In this document: piece by piece, positions 1-9,652 of the stretch
Layout of the letters: the number at the start of each line of letters is the position of its first letter
Position numbering within the stretch: the stretch's first letter is position 1
DNA from: Ferrimonas balearica DSM 9799
GTDB taxonomy: Bacteria; Pseudomonadota; Gammaproteobacteria; Enterobacterales; Shewanellaceae
Reading direction: 5' to 3'
DNA length: 64,000 nucleotides
Assembly: GCF_000148645.1 (NCBI RefSeq)
Contig: NC_014541.1
Coordinates: 2,069,139-2,133,138, forward strand
Program-made: the position numbers and the translations under genes
Notes under the pieces: model-generated
The model's input: the letters and a program-made list of their open reading frames with translations, nothing else
Database searches by the model: none
What the model was told of the DNA's origin: nothing

Positions 1-52
1 TGCAAGCCCATTTTGACGGCCGGACCACCGGCAACGAATTGTGAAGGACCCC

Positions 53-808
53 ATGTTACGAGATGAGTTATTGGCCCAGCTGGACCAACTGCTGAAACCC
101 TGGCTGATGAAAGACTATGCCCCCAACGGGTTGCAGGTTGAGGGCAAGCCGGAGATCCGAAAAGTGGTGACCGCCGTGACGGCGGACCAGTTCGCCGTTG
201 ACGCTGCGGTTGCAGCCGGCGCTGACGCCTTGCTGGTCCACCACGGTTACTTTTGGAAAAACGAAGCGGCGCCCATTGTCGGCATGAAAAAGCGCCGCAT
301 CGAGCAGCTGATTAAGCACGACATCAACCTCATCGCCTACCATCTGCCGCTGGACGTGCACCCTGAACTGGGCAACAACGCGCAGTTGGCCAAAGCGCTG
401 GGCATCGTTAATGTCCGGCCTTTTGAAGAGGGCAATGAAACCAGCCTGGTATTGCGTGGCGAGCTGGACCCACCGCTGTCGGGCCATGAGCTGGCCGTTA
501 AGGTGGGCGATGCGTTGAGCCGCCCTCCGCTGCATATTGCCGGCCACCAGCGTGCCATCCGCACCATCGCCTGGTGTACCGGCGGCGCACAGGATTACAT
601 TGATGGCGTCGCGGCGGCCGGTCTGGATGCGTTTCTCTCTGGCGAAGTGTCAGAGCGCACCTATCACAGTGCGGTGGAGCAGGGCATCGATTACTACGCC
701 TGCGGTCATCACGCTACGGAGCGCGGTGGGGTAAAGGCGCTGGGTGAATACCTGGCGGCGGAGCTGGGGCTGGACGTCGAGTTTGTCGACACCCCCAACC
801 CGGTTTAA
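53..808 (+). CDS. Nif3-like dinuclear metal-centre protein (YbgI family)
   Basis: A 251-residue protein of the Nif3/YbgI family, which forms toroidal hexamers with a two-metal site in each subunit. The biochemical role is not settled in the family. Seen: the metal-ligand motif LLVHHG near residue 65, the YHLPLDVHPELGNN segment near 100, TGGAQDYID near 180, and the C-terminal GHHATERGG motif near 215. The length matches the E. coli protein (about 247). The ATG at 53 is preferred because AAGGA lies just upstream; a GTG at 41 is in frame but would place that ribosome site inside the gene. The gene converges on the antiporter gene with a 4-base stop-codon overlap. Confidence 0.9.
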   Translation: MLRDELLAQLDQLLKPWLMKDYAPNGLQVEGKPEIRKVVTAVTADQFAVDAAVAAGADALLVHHGYFWKNEAAPIVGMKKRRIEQLIKHDINLIAYHLPLDVHPELGNNAQLAKALGIVNVRPFEEGNETSLVLRGELDPPLSGHELAVKVGDALSRPPLHIAGHQRAIRTIAWCTGGAQDYIDGVAAAGLDAFLSGEVSERTYHSAVEQGIDYYACGHHATERGGVKALGEYLAAELGLDVEFVDTPNPV

Positions 809-2595
809 CCCTTCTCGTCATTGTTAAGCAGTGCCAGTACCTCCCACCCAGGTCCCGGTTCAAACGGGGCCTGGGCGGTAAATACCCTCAGTTTTCTCTC
901 TTTGTCGAAAGCAAACAGCGGCAACCCCTTCTTGCCTTGATTGGCCTGATAATCCTCCCAGCCGTAGCTGTCACTGAGCTTTGTGGCGCGCACCTGAGCG
1001 CCCTGGGCGACCAGACTGCTGAGCTTGCCAAAGTACGCTTCCTCTCCAAACAGCGATTGGTGTCGCTCCACCCGTCGCCGCCTTGGGCTGTTGTCCCTGA
1101 CCGGCTCAGGCAGCCGGTACACCTTGTCTGCGCCAAAACGATCCTGATAGTGGTAGGCGACCTCGGCATTCATACGGTGGTAGGGGGCCAGCACCAACAG
1201 TCGGTTCACCAGTGAGAGGTCCAGTGTGGCGTCCGCGTGTTCCGACGTGGGGTTGCCATAGTAAACCGGCAGATCCTGCATCCTGGCCTGTCTGAGGCTT
1301 TCCCAGTTGGTATCGCTGAGCAATACGGGAATGTCATAGCGGGCCAGTGCCGAGGCGATGGTTCTGGCCAATGGATTGGCGCCAAAGACAAGAAAGCCGT
1401 TTCTCGGTGGTGCTTTGAGGTCAAGCCAGCGTGCCATCGGGGAGGTGAACAAACTTTGCATGACGACGGTGGCGATGATCACCAGGAACACCAGTGGCAC
1501 CAGCCGCTCGGTTCCCACCAGATTTTGGTCTGCCAGTTTCAGGGCAAACAGGGAGGAAACCGCAGCCGCCACGATGCCACGGGGGGCCACCCAGCCAATC
1601 ATCCAGCGCTCCTTGAGCTTCAACCCGGAACCGATGGAACAGATAAACACTGCCACCGGACGGGCGATCAGCACCAACACTGCTAACCAGAGCAGCGCGG
1701 CGCCGTCCACCTGGGCGATGTCAGCCCGGGTCAGGCGTGCCGCCAGAAGCAGGAACAGGGCGGAGATCAGCAGGATCGACAGGGTTTCCTTGAACTCGAT
1801 AATGGGGTCGAGATCGATGCCCCGGGTATTGGCCAGCCATATCCCCATCACGGTTACCGTCAGCAGGCCGGATTCATGCATCATTTCGTTACTGATGGCA
1901 AAGGCCGCCAGCATCAGGGTCAATACCGCTACGGTTTCCAGGTAGTGGGGGAAGATCCGTCGTTTGAGTGCCTGTGCCAACAGGAAACCGGCCAAGGCGC
2001 CTGCCAGGATACCGGTCAGGACCGTCAGGCCGAATGCCCCCAAAGCGTGTTCCCAGGCCAGCCCCTGACGCACACTCAGATACTCATACACCAGCACCGC
2101 CAACAGCGCACCGATGGGGTCAATCAGGATCCCCTCCCAGTGCAACAACGTGGCCAGCTTGGGTTTCAGGCGGACGCTGCGCAGCAGCGGGGCAATCACC
2201 GTGGGGCCGGTGACCACCACCAGGGCGCCCAGCAGTGCTGACAGGCCCGCTGACAAGTCCAGCAGCCAATAGGCGGCGAGTGCACCGATGGCGAAGGTGA
2301 TCAACATGCCCACCGTTACCATCAGGGTGATCAGTCTGTCCTGTCCCTCAAGGTCGGAAAAGCGCAGGGTCAGACTGCCTTCAAACAGGATCACCGCCAC
2401 CGCCAGCGAGACGATGGGAAACAGCAGGTCGCCTAATAGCGGGTCCGGTTGCAGCCACTCAAGGCCCGGGCCCAGTAGCAGGCCCACCAGCAGAAGTGGC
2501 AGGATGGCGGGCACCTTCAGGCGGAAGGCACTCCATTGGCAGAGTATGGACAGCAGGCCCAACGCGGCGAGGGCCATCAGTGGCGAGACGGACAC
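805..2595 (-). CDS. CPA1-type sodium/proton antiporter with C-terminal TrkA-N-like domain
   Basis: A 596-residue inner-membrane cation:proton antiporter. The first ~395 residues are almost entirely hydrophobic segments typical of Na_H_Exchanger, with the family-like stretch VILFEGSLTLRF near residue 70. A nucleotide-binding-like TrkA-N segment follows (GFLVFGANPLARTIA near 400), then a hydrophilic tail. This two-part build is usual for NhaP2/CvrA-like proteins, where the cytosolic domain gates transport. Start is GTG. The Shine-Dalgarno GGAG lies inside a strong hairpin abutting the start codon. The gene follows the DUF4384 gene by 63 bases, so the two may be co-transcribed. Ion specificity cannot be read from the sequence. 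Confidence 0.9.
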   Translation of the reverse strand: MSVSPLMALAALGLLSILCQWSAFRLKVPAILPLLLVGLLLGPGLEWLQPDPLLGDLLFPIVSLAVAVILFEGSLTLRFSDLEGQDRLITLMVTVGMLITFAIGALAAYWLLDLSAGLSALLGALVVVTGPTVIAPLLRSVRLKPKLATLLHWEGILIDPIGALLAVLVYEYLSVRQGLAWEHALGAFGLTVLTGILAGALAGFLLAQALKRRIFPHYLETVAVLTLMLAAFAISNEMMHESGLLTVTVMGIWLANTRGIDLDPIIEFKETLSILLISALFLLLAARLTRADIAQVDGAALLWLAVLVLIARPVAVFICSIGSGLKLKERWMIGWVAPRGIVAAAVSSLFALKLADQNLVGTERLVPLVFLVIIATVVMQSLFTSPMARWLDLKAPPRNGFLVFGANPLARTIASALARYDIPVLLSDTNWESLRQARMQDLPVYYGNPTSEHADATLDLSLVNRLLVLAPYHRMNAEVAYHYQDRFGADKVYRLPEPVRDNSPRRRRVERHQSLFGEEAYFGKLSSLVAQGAQVRATKLSDSYGWEDYQANQGKKGLPLFAFDKERKLRVFTAQAPFEPGPGWEVLALLNNDEKG

Positions 2596-2629
2596 AGACT
2601 CGGCTCCACAAGTGGTGGAACCTGAGTCT
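2596..2629 (-). promoter_or_regulatory. start-occluding RNA hairpin of the antiporter gene
   Basis: In the minus-strand transcript AGACUC pairs with GAGUCU. Inside that, GG pairs with CC and UCCAC with GUGGA around a CACUU loop, about 14 pairs with one bulge. The 3' arm contains the GGAG ribosome site and ends directly before the GUG start. There is no U-tract, so translational control fits better than termination. Function is inferred. Confidence 0.5.
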
Positions 2630-2658
2630 AGTCAATCTATTGGTGGGTTGCGCCTGGC

Positions 2659-4092
2659 TCAGAGCCGGGGAGTGGAGGTGAACGAAAGCACCGCTTCTGC
2701 GGTGAGGACCCGATCCTGTTGTTGGGTTATCCGCTTAAGTCCGCGGGTCTGGCCCACCGCCTGTTCGCGGCTGGCACCCACCCGGTGATAGCCGGTTTTC
2801 GGATCGTATCGGGTGGCGGGCAGCGCCTGGTCGAGGGGGTGGTTGCTGGCGATCACCTGCAACATTTCGTAGCCAAATGGGGGTTCTACCTCAAACTCCC
2901 CCAGCAGAACCCACTTGTTGGCTTGCTCCGGCCCGATGTAGTGCTGGAACCGATGGGGGCCGGTTTCATCATTCAGCTCCAGCAGATAGCTGAAGCCCTG
3001 TTGTTCACCGGTGTGGCCCAGCACGTAGAAGTAACCGGAGCGGTTCAGCTTAACCATCAGTTGCACCGTTTCCCCCTGAGCGAAGCCAAGGGCCCGGCTG
3101 CCCTTGTTGGTTTGCAGGTCGACCGTCAGTGCGGAGGGTTCCACGTAACCGGCATACAGCAGGCGCTCAAAGTCGGGACTGGCGGGCTCGATGCTCAGGC
3201 CTTGGTACGCCTGGGGGCGCAGCGTCACCAGTTGGGTGTGCTGAACTTCGCCGCTGTTCAGTTCGACCAGGCTGTAGAGCAGGTCGATTCCCTGACCATT
3301 GGGTTGGTAGTTCCCGGTCAGCAGGTAACGGGCATTATCGCGGGAGGTGGCAAGCTGATTGGCCAGCCCCTGCTGCAGTTGGTTGGCGATACGCTGGCCA
3401 AACTCGGTCACTTGCTGGGAGTGCGGGTAGAGCGGGGGCCGCACCAGGATGCCCTGATAGGGCTTCAGATCGGCGACGATCCGTTCGCTGGCCAGCGCCA
3501 GGGTCGGCAGGGCATCGTTGTATTGGGCTAACTGGGTCTGCAACAGGGCGCGGTGTTCACCCAGTGAGGGCAGTTGAACGGGTTGCGGGGCTAAGAAGTC
3601 GTGCACCAGCCGGAACTGTTCCAGCTGCTGCTGCAGGGTTAACAGCTCAAGCAACTGCTGATACTGACCCTCTCCCAGCTGGCTTTTCAGCCGTGCCACG
3701 CCCTGGTGGAGCTCGCGGTTGAGCAGGTCAATGCGCTGGGCGTAGTTGGGCAGCACCTCATCCGGATTCAGTGAGCCACTGCAGCTGACTAACTGACTGT
3801 CCTGGTGGTAGTCACACTGCTGGCTGACGCCGATAAGGGGAAGGTTAGAGTGGGTCCGGGATTGCAGGGTGAACAGGGAGACCCCATCGGAGTTCTGAAA
3901 GCTGTCGCCACGGGATTCAACCTGCACAAAGATCTGCTTGCTCAATGAGGCCAGCACCGCTTGCTCCGCCGCCTCCCGGCACGCTTGCCGGCCCTCATAC
4001 TGGCCACACTCGGTCTGGCTCTCGGCCCACAGTGTTGCGGCCTGAGCGGGAAGGGCGAGGGTAAGTAACGCGGTTAGTGCGATCCGTTTCAT
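2659..4092 (-). CDS. exported DUF4384-domain protein
   Basis: A 477-residue protein with a clear Sec signal peptide (MKRIALTALLTLALPAQA, cut about residue 18-19), so probably periplasmic or envelope-attached. The middle (about 120-170) is rich in Q, L and E and looks helical. The C-terminal third (about 320-430) resembles DUF4384, with the typical phrase NRSGYFYVLGHTGEQQG. DUF4384 modules occur in secreted or surface proteins and have no assigned activity. Two cysteines (about residues 29 and 38) follow the signal sequence. A good GGAGA ribosome site precedes the ATG. It may share a transcript with the antiporter downstream. No function is proposed. Confidence 0.75.
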   Translation of the reverse strand: MKRIALTALLTLALPAQAATLWAESQTECGQYEGRQACREAAEQAVLASLSKQIFVQVESRGDSFQNSDGVSLFTLQSRTHSNLPLIGVSQQCDYHQDSQLVSCSGSLNPDEVLPNYAQRIDLLNRELHQGVARLKSQLGEGQYQQLLELLTLQQQLEQFRLVHDFLAPQPVQLPSLGEHRALLQTQLAQYNDALPTLALASERIVADLKPYQGILVRPPLYPHSQQVTEFGQRIANQLQQGLANQLATSRDNARYLLTGNYQPNGQGIDLLYSLVELNSGEVQHTQLVTLRPQAYQGLSIEPASPDFERLLYAGYVEPSALTVDLQTNKGSRALGFAQGETVQLMVKLNRSGYFYVLGHTGEQQGFSYLLELNDETGPHRFQHYIGPEQANKWVLLGEFEVEPPFGYEMLQVIASNHPLDQALPATRYDPKTGYHRVGASREQAVGQTRGLKRITQQQDRVLTAEAVLSFTSTPRL

Positions 4093-4181
4093 GGCCTCTC
4101 CTTGGCGATGAATTCACCGATTCGCTCTAGAGAGTAGGGAAAAACCGCTGGCCGCTCAAGATGTAAGCGAATTGTGAAATA

Positions 4182-4207
4182 AAAACGGAGCCCGTAGGCT
4201 CCGTTTT
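4182..4207 (-). terminator. terminator of metG
   Basis: AAAACGGAGCC and GGCTCCGTTTT form an 11-bp perfect stem with a CGTA loop directly behind the metG stop. Read on the minus strand it ends in a T-rich tail. Confidence 0.85.
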
Positions 4208-4210
4208 CGA

Positions 4211-6268
4211 TTACATGATGCGTTGGCCAGGTTTGGCGCCGCTGTCGGGGTTGAGGATGTGGATCTCCTCACCACCCGGGCCGGCGGCCAGAACCATGCC
4301 TTCGGACAGGCCGAACTTCATCTTGCGCGGGGCCAGGTTGGCCACCATCACGGTCAGGCGGCCTTCCAGATCTTCCGGCTGGTAGGCGGACTTGATGCCG
4401 GCAAACACGTTACGGGTTTCGCCGCCCAGATCCAGGGTCAGCTGCAGCAACTTGTTGGCGCCTTTCACGTGCTCCGCTTTGACGATGCGGGCAACGCGCA
4501 GGTCAACCTTGGCAAACTCGTCGAAGCTGATGATGTCCGCGATCGGCTCTTTCTGAAGCTCGTCGTTGTGCTCCAGTTGCAGCGCCGCTTTGCCTGCCAG
4601 GGCGGCTTCCGCTTCGGCATCCGCCTTGGTGGCTTCTACAACCGCTTCGATCTTGGCCGGTTCAATGCGCTGGATCAGGGCTTTGAACGGGTTGATGGTG
4701 TGGCCGGTCAGCACGGTGTTGATGCTGTCCCAGGTCAGTTCGGCACCGAGGAAGGTTTCGGTCTCTTTGGCGATCTCGGGCAGTACCGGCTTGAGGTAGA
4801 TCATCAGGATGCGGAACAGGTGGATGCCCATAGAGCACACTTCCTGGGTTTTCTGCTCCATGCCTTCCTGCTTGGCCAGTTGCCACGGTGCTGCGTCGGC
4901 GATGTAGGCGTTGGCTTTGTCTGCCAGGGCCATGATCTCGCGGATCGCTTTACCGTACTCGCGGCCTTCGTAGAAGTTGGCGATGGTCTCGGCCGCGTTC
5001 TGGAACTCGGCCAGCAGTTCCGGCTGATCAATGCCGTCAGCCAGCTTGCCGTCGAAGCGCTTGGCGATAAAGCCAGCGGTACGGGAAGCGATGTTCACCA
5101 GCTTGCCGACCATGTCAGCGTTAACACGCTGGGCGAAGTCTTCCAGGTTCAGGTCGAGATCGTCGATGCGGTCGTTCAGCTTGGCGGCGTAGTAGTAACG
5201 CAGGTATTCCGGGTTCAGATGGTCCAGGTAGGTGCGGGCTTTGATAAAGGTGCCGCGGGACTTGGACATCTTGGCGCCGTTTACGGTGACGTAGCCGTGG
5301 GCAAACACGTTGGTGGGCTTGCGCAGGTTGGCACCGTGCAGCATGGCCGGCCAGAACAGGCTGTGGAAGTAGATGATGTCCTTGCCGATAAAGTGGTACA
5401 GCTCGGCATCGGAGTCCTGACCCCAGTAGTCTTCGAAGTTCAGGTCATCGCGGCGTTCGCACAGGTTCTGGAAGGCGCCCATGTAGCCGATCGGCGCGTC
5501 CAGCCAGACGTAGAAGAACTTCTTGCCGTCGGTGCCGGGGATCTCGAAACCGAAGTAGGGCGCATCGCGGCTGATGTCCCACTGTTGCAGACCCTGCTCA
5601 AACCACTCGTTCAGCTTGTTGGCCATCTCGGACTGCAGCGCACCGGAGTGGGTCCATTGTTGCAGTACCTCTTTGAACTGGGGCAGGTCAAAGAAGAAGT
5701 GCTCGGACTCTTTCAGTACCGGGGTGGCGCCGGACAGCACGGATTTCGGGTTCTTCAGCTCAACCGGAGAGTAGGTGGTACCGCAGTTTTCGCAGTTGTC
5801 ACCATACTGGTCTTCGGTGTCGCACTTCGGACAGGTGCCTTTTACAAAGCGGTCCGGCAGGAACATCTCTTTCTCGGGATCGAACAGTTGCTCGATCACC
5901 TTGGTTTTGATGTAGCCCCCCTCCTGCAGACGGCGGTAAACCTCCTGCGCCCACTGGCGGTTTTCGTCGCTGTGGGTGGAATGGTAGTTGTCGAAGGCGA
6001 TGTGGAAATCGGCAAAGTCGGCCTGGTGCTCTTTGGACACCTGGGCGATCATCTCCTCGGGGCTCATGCCAAGCTGCTGGGCTTTCAGCATGATCGGGGT
6101 ACCGTGTGTGTCATCCGCACACACGTAAGTGCACTTGTTGCCACGCAGGTTCTGGAAGCGAACCCAGATGTCGGTCTGGATGTATTCCAGCATGTGACCT
6201 AAGTGGATGGGGCCGTTGGCGTACGGCAGCGCACTGGTCACGAGGATTTTTCTACTCTCGGTTGCCAT
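4211..6268 (-). CDS. metG: methionyl-tRNA synthetase
   Basis: Charges tRNA-Met and tRNA-fMet with methionine; cytosolic dimer, class I synthetase. Seen: the HIGH-type motif HLGH at residues 22-25, a zinc-knuckle region with CPKC and CENC near 145-160, the KMSKS loop (AKMSKSRGT) near 330, and a C-terminal tRNA-binding domain ([11 protein letters not shown] to the end) typical of dimeric MetG. Length is 685, close to the E. coli enzyme (677). The inner ATG at 6268 is chosen over 6283 because GAGAG lies just before it and the N-terminus then matches the family. Divergent from apbC, as in many gammaproteobacteria. Its substrate genes, nine initiator tRNAs, lie 43 kb away in this window. Confidence 0.97.
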   Translation of the reverse strand: MATESRKILVTSALPYANGPIHLGHMLEYIQTDIWVRFQNLRGNKCTYVCADDTHGTPIMLKAQQLGMSPEEMIAQVSKEHQADFADFHIAFDNYHSTHSDENRQWAQEVYRRLQEGGYIKTKVIEQLFDPEKEMFLPDRFVKGTCPKCDTEDQYGDNCENCGTTYSPVELKNPKSVLSGATPVLKESEHFFFDLPQFKEVLQQWTHSGALQSEMANKLNEWFEQGLQQWDISRDAPYFGFEIPGTDGKKFFYVWLDAPIGYMGAFQNLCERRDDLNFEDYWGQDSDAELYHFIGKDIIYFHSLFWPAMLHGANLRKPTNVFAHGYVTVNGAKMSKSRGTFIKARTYLDHLNPEYLRYYYAAKLNDRIDDLDLNLEDFAQRVNADMVGKLVNIASRTAGFIAKRFDGKLADGIDQPELLAEFQNAAETIANFYEGREYGKAIREIMALADKANAYIADAAPWQLAKQEGMEQKTQEVCSMGIHLFRILMIYLKPVLPEIAKETETFLGAELTWDSINTVLTGHTINPFKALIQRIEPAKIEAVVEATKADAEAEAALAGKAALQLEHNDELQKEPIADIISFDEFAKVDLRVARIVKAEHVKGANKLLQLTLDLGGETRNVFAGIKSAYQPEDLEGRLTVMVANLAPRKMKFGLSEGMVLAAGPGGEEIHILNPDSGAKPGQRIM

Positions 6269-6425
6269 CGTCTCTCGATTCATTTCGGGCTACTACAAGG
6301 GAGCCAAGTCTAACCGAAGGGCAGGGCTTTTTCACCCACAGAGCAAACCTTTGCCTGCTTTATGGTCATACCTTGGCGAACCCTTCTGGTACACTGTGGC
6401 CAACTCAACAAAAAGGAGCGCGCCA

Positions 6426-7538
6426 GTGAGCGACCAAGCCATCCGCAACGGCCTTCCCGAACCCCTTTCCAGCGCCGTGATTGCCCGCCTGGAACAGCAT
6501 ATTGATCCCTATCTCGAACAAGACATTGTCAGCGCCGGTATTGTCCGTGCCCTGGAGCTGGACGGTCGCCGTCTGCAACTGGGTCTGGCGTTCCCTTACC
6601 CGTGCAAAAGTCAGTACCGTGACCTCGTTATGGCGTTGACTGAGAAACTGTCCGATCTGGACGAGGTGGATGAAGTTGAGTGCGAAATTGGTTTGGCGGT
6701 GCCCGCCATCAGCGCTGGCTCGATTCCGGCCATCCCGAACATTCGCAATGTGATCGCCGTGGCATCCGGCAAAGGCGGGGTAGGTAAGTCCACCACCGCC
6801 ATCAACCTGGCGCTGGCCCTGTCTGCCGAAGGCGCCCGTGTGGGCGTACTGGATGCCGACATCTATGGCCCGTCTGTGCCGATCATGCTGGGCGTGACCG
6901 ACTTCCGTCCGGTCAGCTATGACGGCAAAACCATGGCCCCGGCGTTTGCTCACGGCATCGCTGCGATGTCCATCGGCTTTATGGTTACCGAAGACAACGC
7001 CGCGGCGTGGCGTGGTCCGATGGCGGCGGGGGCGCTGGTGCAACTGCTGGAGGAGACCCAGTGGCCGGAACTGGACTACCTGGTGATCGACATGCCACCG
7101 GGCACCGGTGATATCCAGTTGACCCTGTCTCAAAAGGTGCCGGTATCCGGTGCGGTGATCGTCACCACACCTCAGGAGATCGCCACCTCTGACGCCCGTA
7201 AAGGGATCACCCTGTTCAACAAGGTGAACATCCCGGTATTGGGCATCGTCGAGAACATGAGCTACCACATCTGCAGCCAGTGCGGCAGCAAGGAGCATCC
7301 GTTCGGAACTGGCGGTGGCATTGAAACGGCAAAACGCTACAATGTGCCGCTTTTGGGCGATTTGCCCCTGAATCTCACCATCCGTGAGCACGTTGATTCT
7401 GGCCAGCCCAGTGTCATTGCGGAGCCGGAAGGCGAGATCGCTGCGGCGTATCGCGAGATCGCCCGCAAAGCGGCGGCAGCCTTGTTGGCACGTTCCGAAC
7501 CGGAACCGTCACTGGCCATTGAGATCAGCAGCGACTGA
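6426..7538 (+). CDS. apbC: Fe-S cluster carrier ATPase ApbC/Mrp
   Basis: A 370-residue P-loop ATPase that binds and transfers Fe-S clusters in the cytosol. An N-terminal MIP18/DUF59-type segment spans residues 20-100. The deviant Walker A motif GKGGVGKST lies near 117, and a CSQC motif near 283 is the cluster-binding CxxC. The frame stays open upstream, but the GTG at 6426 has AAGGAG about ten bases ahead and gives the family length (E. coli 369), so it is taken as start. A TACACT -10-like element sits about 35 bases upstream. Divergent from metG. Confidence 0.95.
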   Translation: MSDQAIRNGLPEPLSSAVIARLEQHIDPYLEQDIVSAGIVRALELDGRRLQLGLAFPYPCKSQYRDLVMALTEKLSDLDEVDEVECEIGLAVPAISAGSIPAIPNIRNVIAVASGKGGVGKSTTAINLALALSAEGARVGVLDADIYGPSVPIMLGVTDFRPVSYDGKTMAPAFAHGIAAMSIGFMVTEDNAAAWRGPMAAGALVQLLEETQWPELDYLVIDMPPGTGDIQLTLSQKVPVSGAVIVTTPQEIATSDARKGITLFNKVNIPVLGIVENMSYHICSQCGSKEHPFGTGGGIETAKRYNVPLLGDLPLNLTIREHVDSGQPSVIAEPEGEIAAAYREIARKAAAALLARSEPEPSLAIEISSD

Positions 7539-7586
7539 ACTTGGCGCCGTCCATAATGTGTTATTCCCCTGTTGAGAACTGAATCC

Positions 7587-8231
7587 ATGCCCAGTCAAGC
7601 CCAGTGTGTCATCATCGGTATCGCCGGCGCGTCCGCGTCCGGAAAAAGCCTTATCGCCCGCACCATCTATGAAGAGTTGCGTCGTGATTTGGGGACCGAT
7701 CAAATCGAGGTGATCAACGAAGACTGCTACTACAAAGACCAGTCTCACCTCACCATGGACGAGCGGGTGAAAACGAACTATGACCATCCGCAGGCACTGG
7801 ATCATGCCTTACTGCTGCAGCACCTGAAGCAGCTGAAAGCGGGACAAAGCGTGGAAGTCCCCACCTACAGCTACTCCGAACATACCCGGATGAGCGACAC
7901 CAACACTGTGACGCCGAAGAAGGTGATCATCCTTGAGGGGATTCTGCTGTTGACCGACGCTGGCCTGCGCGAGCAGATGCACGCGTCGATCTTTATGGAT
8001 ACCCCGCTGGATATCTGCCTGATGCGCCGTCTGGTGCGGGATGTGGAAGAGCGCGGACGCACCATGGAATCAGTACTGACCCAGTACACCCATACCGTGC
8101 GTCCGATGTTTATGCAGTTTATCGAGCCCTCCAAGCAGCACGCTGACATCATCGTGCCGCGTGGTGGCAAAAACCGCATCGCCATTGATATTCTCAAGGC
8201 GAAAATCATGCAGTTGCTGCACGGCGAATAA
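7587..8231 (+). CDS. udk: uridine/cytidine kinase
   Basis: Phosphorylates uridine and cytidine to UMP and CMP in pyrimidine salvage; cytosolic. Seen: P-loop GASASGKS near residue 15, the nucleoside-binding [11 protein letters not shown] segment near 45, NYDHP near 70, and the conserved C-terminal run [17 protein letters not shown]. Length is 214 residues against 213 in E. coli. The ATG at 7587 is used instead of the in-frame TTG at 7572 because the E. coli protein begins at this point. It lies 48 bases after apbC and 27 before dcd, starting a nucleotide-metabolism pair. Confidence 0.96.
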   Translation: MPSQAQCVIIGIAGASASGKSLIARTIYEELRRDLGTDQIEVINEDCYYKDQSHLTMDERVKTNYDHPQALDHALLLQHLKQLKAGQSVEVPTYSYSEHTRMSDTNTVTPKKVIILEGILLLTDAGLREQMHASIFMDTPLDICLMRRLVRDVEERGRTMESVLTQYTHTVRPMFMQFIEPSKQHADIIVPRGGKNRIAIDILKAKIMQLLHGE

Positions 8232-8258
8232 CAACAACAAAACTTCTGGAAGGTAAGG

Positions 8259-8843
8259 ATGCGCCTGAACGACATCGAAATCCTCGAATACCTGGACGCC
8301 GAGCGGATCGTCATTGAACCGCGCCCGTCTAACGACAAGATCAGCGGCGTGACCGTTGACGTGACCCTTGGCAACCGCTTCCGCGTGTTCCAGGACCATA
8401 CTGCGCCTTACATCGATCTTTCCGGCCCCCGGGAAGAGGTGCAAAAGGCGCTGGAAGGGGTCATGAGTGACGAGTTGCTAATCGGTGACGATCAGGCCTT
8501 CTTCCTGCACCCCGGTGAGCTGGCTCTGGGGGTGACCCATGAAGCGGTCACCCTGCCGGCCGACGTTGTGGGGTGGCTTGATGGCCGCTCTTCGTTGGCC
8601 CGTCTGGGCTTGATGGTGCACGTTACCGCGCACCGGATCGATCCGGGTTGGTCCGGCCAGATTGTTCTGGAGTTCTTTAACAGCGGTAAATTGCCGCTGG
8701 CGCTGAGACCGGGTATGCCGATTGGCGCGTTGAACTTCGAACGTCTGTCCGGCCCCTGTGCCCGTCCCTATAACCAACGCCAGGATGCCAAGTACAAAGG
8801 GCAATCAGGCGCCGTAGCCAGCCGTATCAGCCAGGACGGATGA
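8259..8843 (+). CDS. dcd: dCTP deaminase
   Basis: Deaminates dCTP to dUTP, the main route to dTMP in gammaproteobacteria; homotrimer of the dUTPase fold. The 194-residue product carries the diagnostic [24 protein letters not shown] region (residues about 108-131) with the catalytic Arg and Glu surroundings, and ends QSGAVASRI. The length equals that of E. coli Dcd (193). AAGG lies a few bases ahead of the ATG. The last 4 bases overlap pabC (ATGA), implying coupled translation. Confidence 0.97.
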   Translation: MRLNDIEILEYLDAERIVIEPRPSNDKISGVTVDVTLGNRFRVFQDHTAPYIDLSGPREEVQKALEGVMSDELLIGDDQAFFLHPGELALGVTHEAVTLPADVVGWLDGRSSLARLGLMVHVTAHRIDPGWSGQIVLEFFNSGKLPLALRPGMPIGALNFERLSGPCARPYNQRQDAKYKGQSGAVASRISQDG

Positions 8844-9652
8844 CACGCTGGCTCGACGGCCGGCCAACCGCAACGGTTCCCGGCGACGACCGTGGCCTGA
8901 CTCTCGGGGATGGCCACTTCACCACCATGCTGGTTCAGCAGGGTGGGGTGGTGCTCTGGCAGCGCCATCAAACGCGACTGGCTGAAGCCAATGACCGATT
9001 GGGTTTTGCCCAGCAGGACTGGCATCAACTGGAAGCGGAGATTCAGCAGGCCAGCCAGGGCGTTGAGCTCGGTTGCCTGCGCCTGACCCTGACCCGCGGC
9101 AGTGCGGGCCGGGGCTATCAGGGCCAATGGCCGGCGATTCCCCGCCGATTGTTGGCCCTCTCCCCCTTTCCCTCCCACTACCGTCAATGGCAACAACAGG
9201 GCATCGATGCTGAGGTGGCTGAACTCACTCTGGCGACGGGGGGCCCGCTGGTTGGTCTGAAAACCCTCGGGCGGCTGGAGCAGGTTCTGATCAAGCAGGA
9301 AGCGGCGAGTCGAAACGTCGATGAGTTGCTGGTCTGTGATGGCCATGGCCACCTGGTGGAAGCCAGTGCTGGCAACCTGTTTCTGGTGTTTGCTGATGGC
9401 ACCGTCGTAACCCCAAGCCTGTCCGAATGCGGTATCGCCGGCGTCATGCGCGCAGAGGTTATGGCGTTGCTGGCCCAGTCCGGGTTAAAGGTGGTGGAAC
9501 GCCGGGTCAGGGTGGAAGAGTTAACCGATGTGGCCGAAGCCTTTGTCACCAATGCCCTGATGGGCGTGATGCCGCTGCGCCATATCGGAGAGAAACGCTT
9601 AAACCGCCAACTGGCGGATCTGTTATTGGAGAGCCATCAATTATGGCGTTAA
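8840..9652 (+). CDS. pabC: aminodeoxychorismate lyase
   Basis: PLP-dependent fold-IV enzyme that releases pyruvate from 4-amino-4-deoxychorismate to give p-aminobenzoate for folate. Seen: N-terminal [14 protein letters not shown], the lysine segment [13 protein letters not shown] near residue 140 that holds the PLP, the conserved VEASAGNLF near 173, and a GIAGVMR motif near 200. Length is 270 (E. coli 269). It overlaps dcd by 4 bases and mltG by 10. The pabC-mltG-tmk-holB order is the classical gammaproteobacterial one. Confidence 0.93.
   Translation: MTRWLDGRPTATVPGDDRGLTLGDGHFTTMLVQQGGVVLWQRHQTRLAEANDRLGFAQQDWHQLEAEIQQASQGVELGCLRLTLTRGSAGRGYQGQWPAIPRRLLALSPFPSHYRQWQQQGIDAEVAELTLATGGPLVGLKTLGRLEQVLIKQEAASRNVDELLVCDGHGHLVEASAGNLFLVFADGTVVTPSLSECGIAGVMRAEVMALLAQSGLKVVERRVRVEELTDVAEAFVTNALMGVMPLRHIGEKRLNRQLADLLLESHQLWR

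Noticed and set aside
4223-6202. Long plus-strand frame of about 659 codons
   Set aside because: Antisense of metG; amino-acid composition (Val, Gly, Gln, His rich) is typical of a shadow frame in GC-rich DNA.
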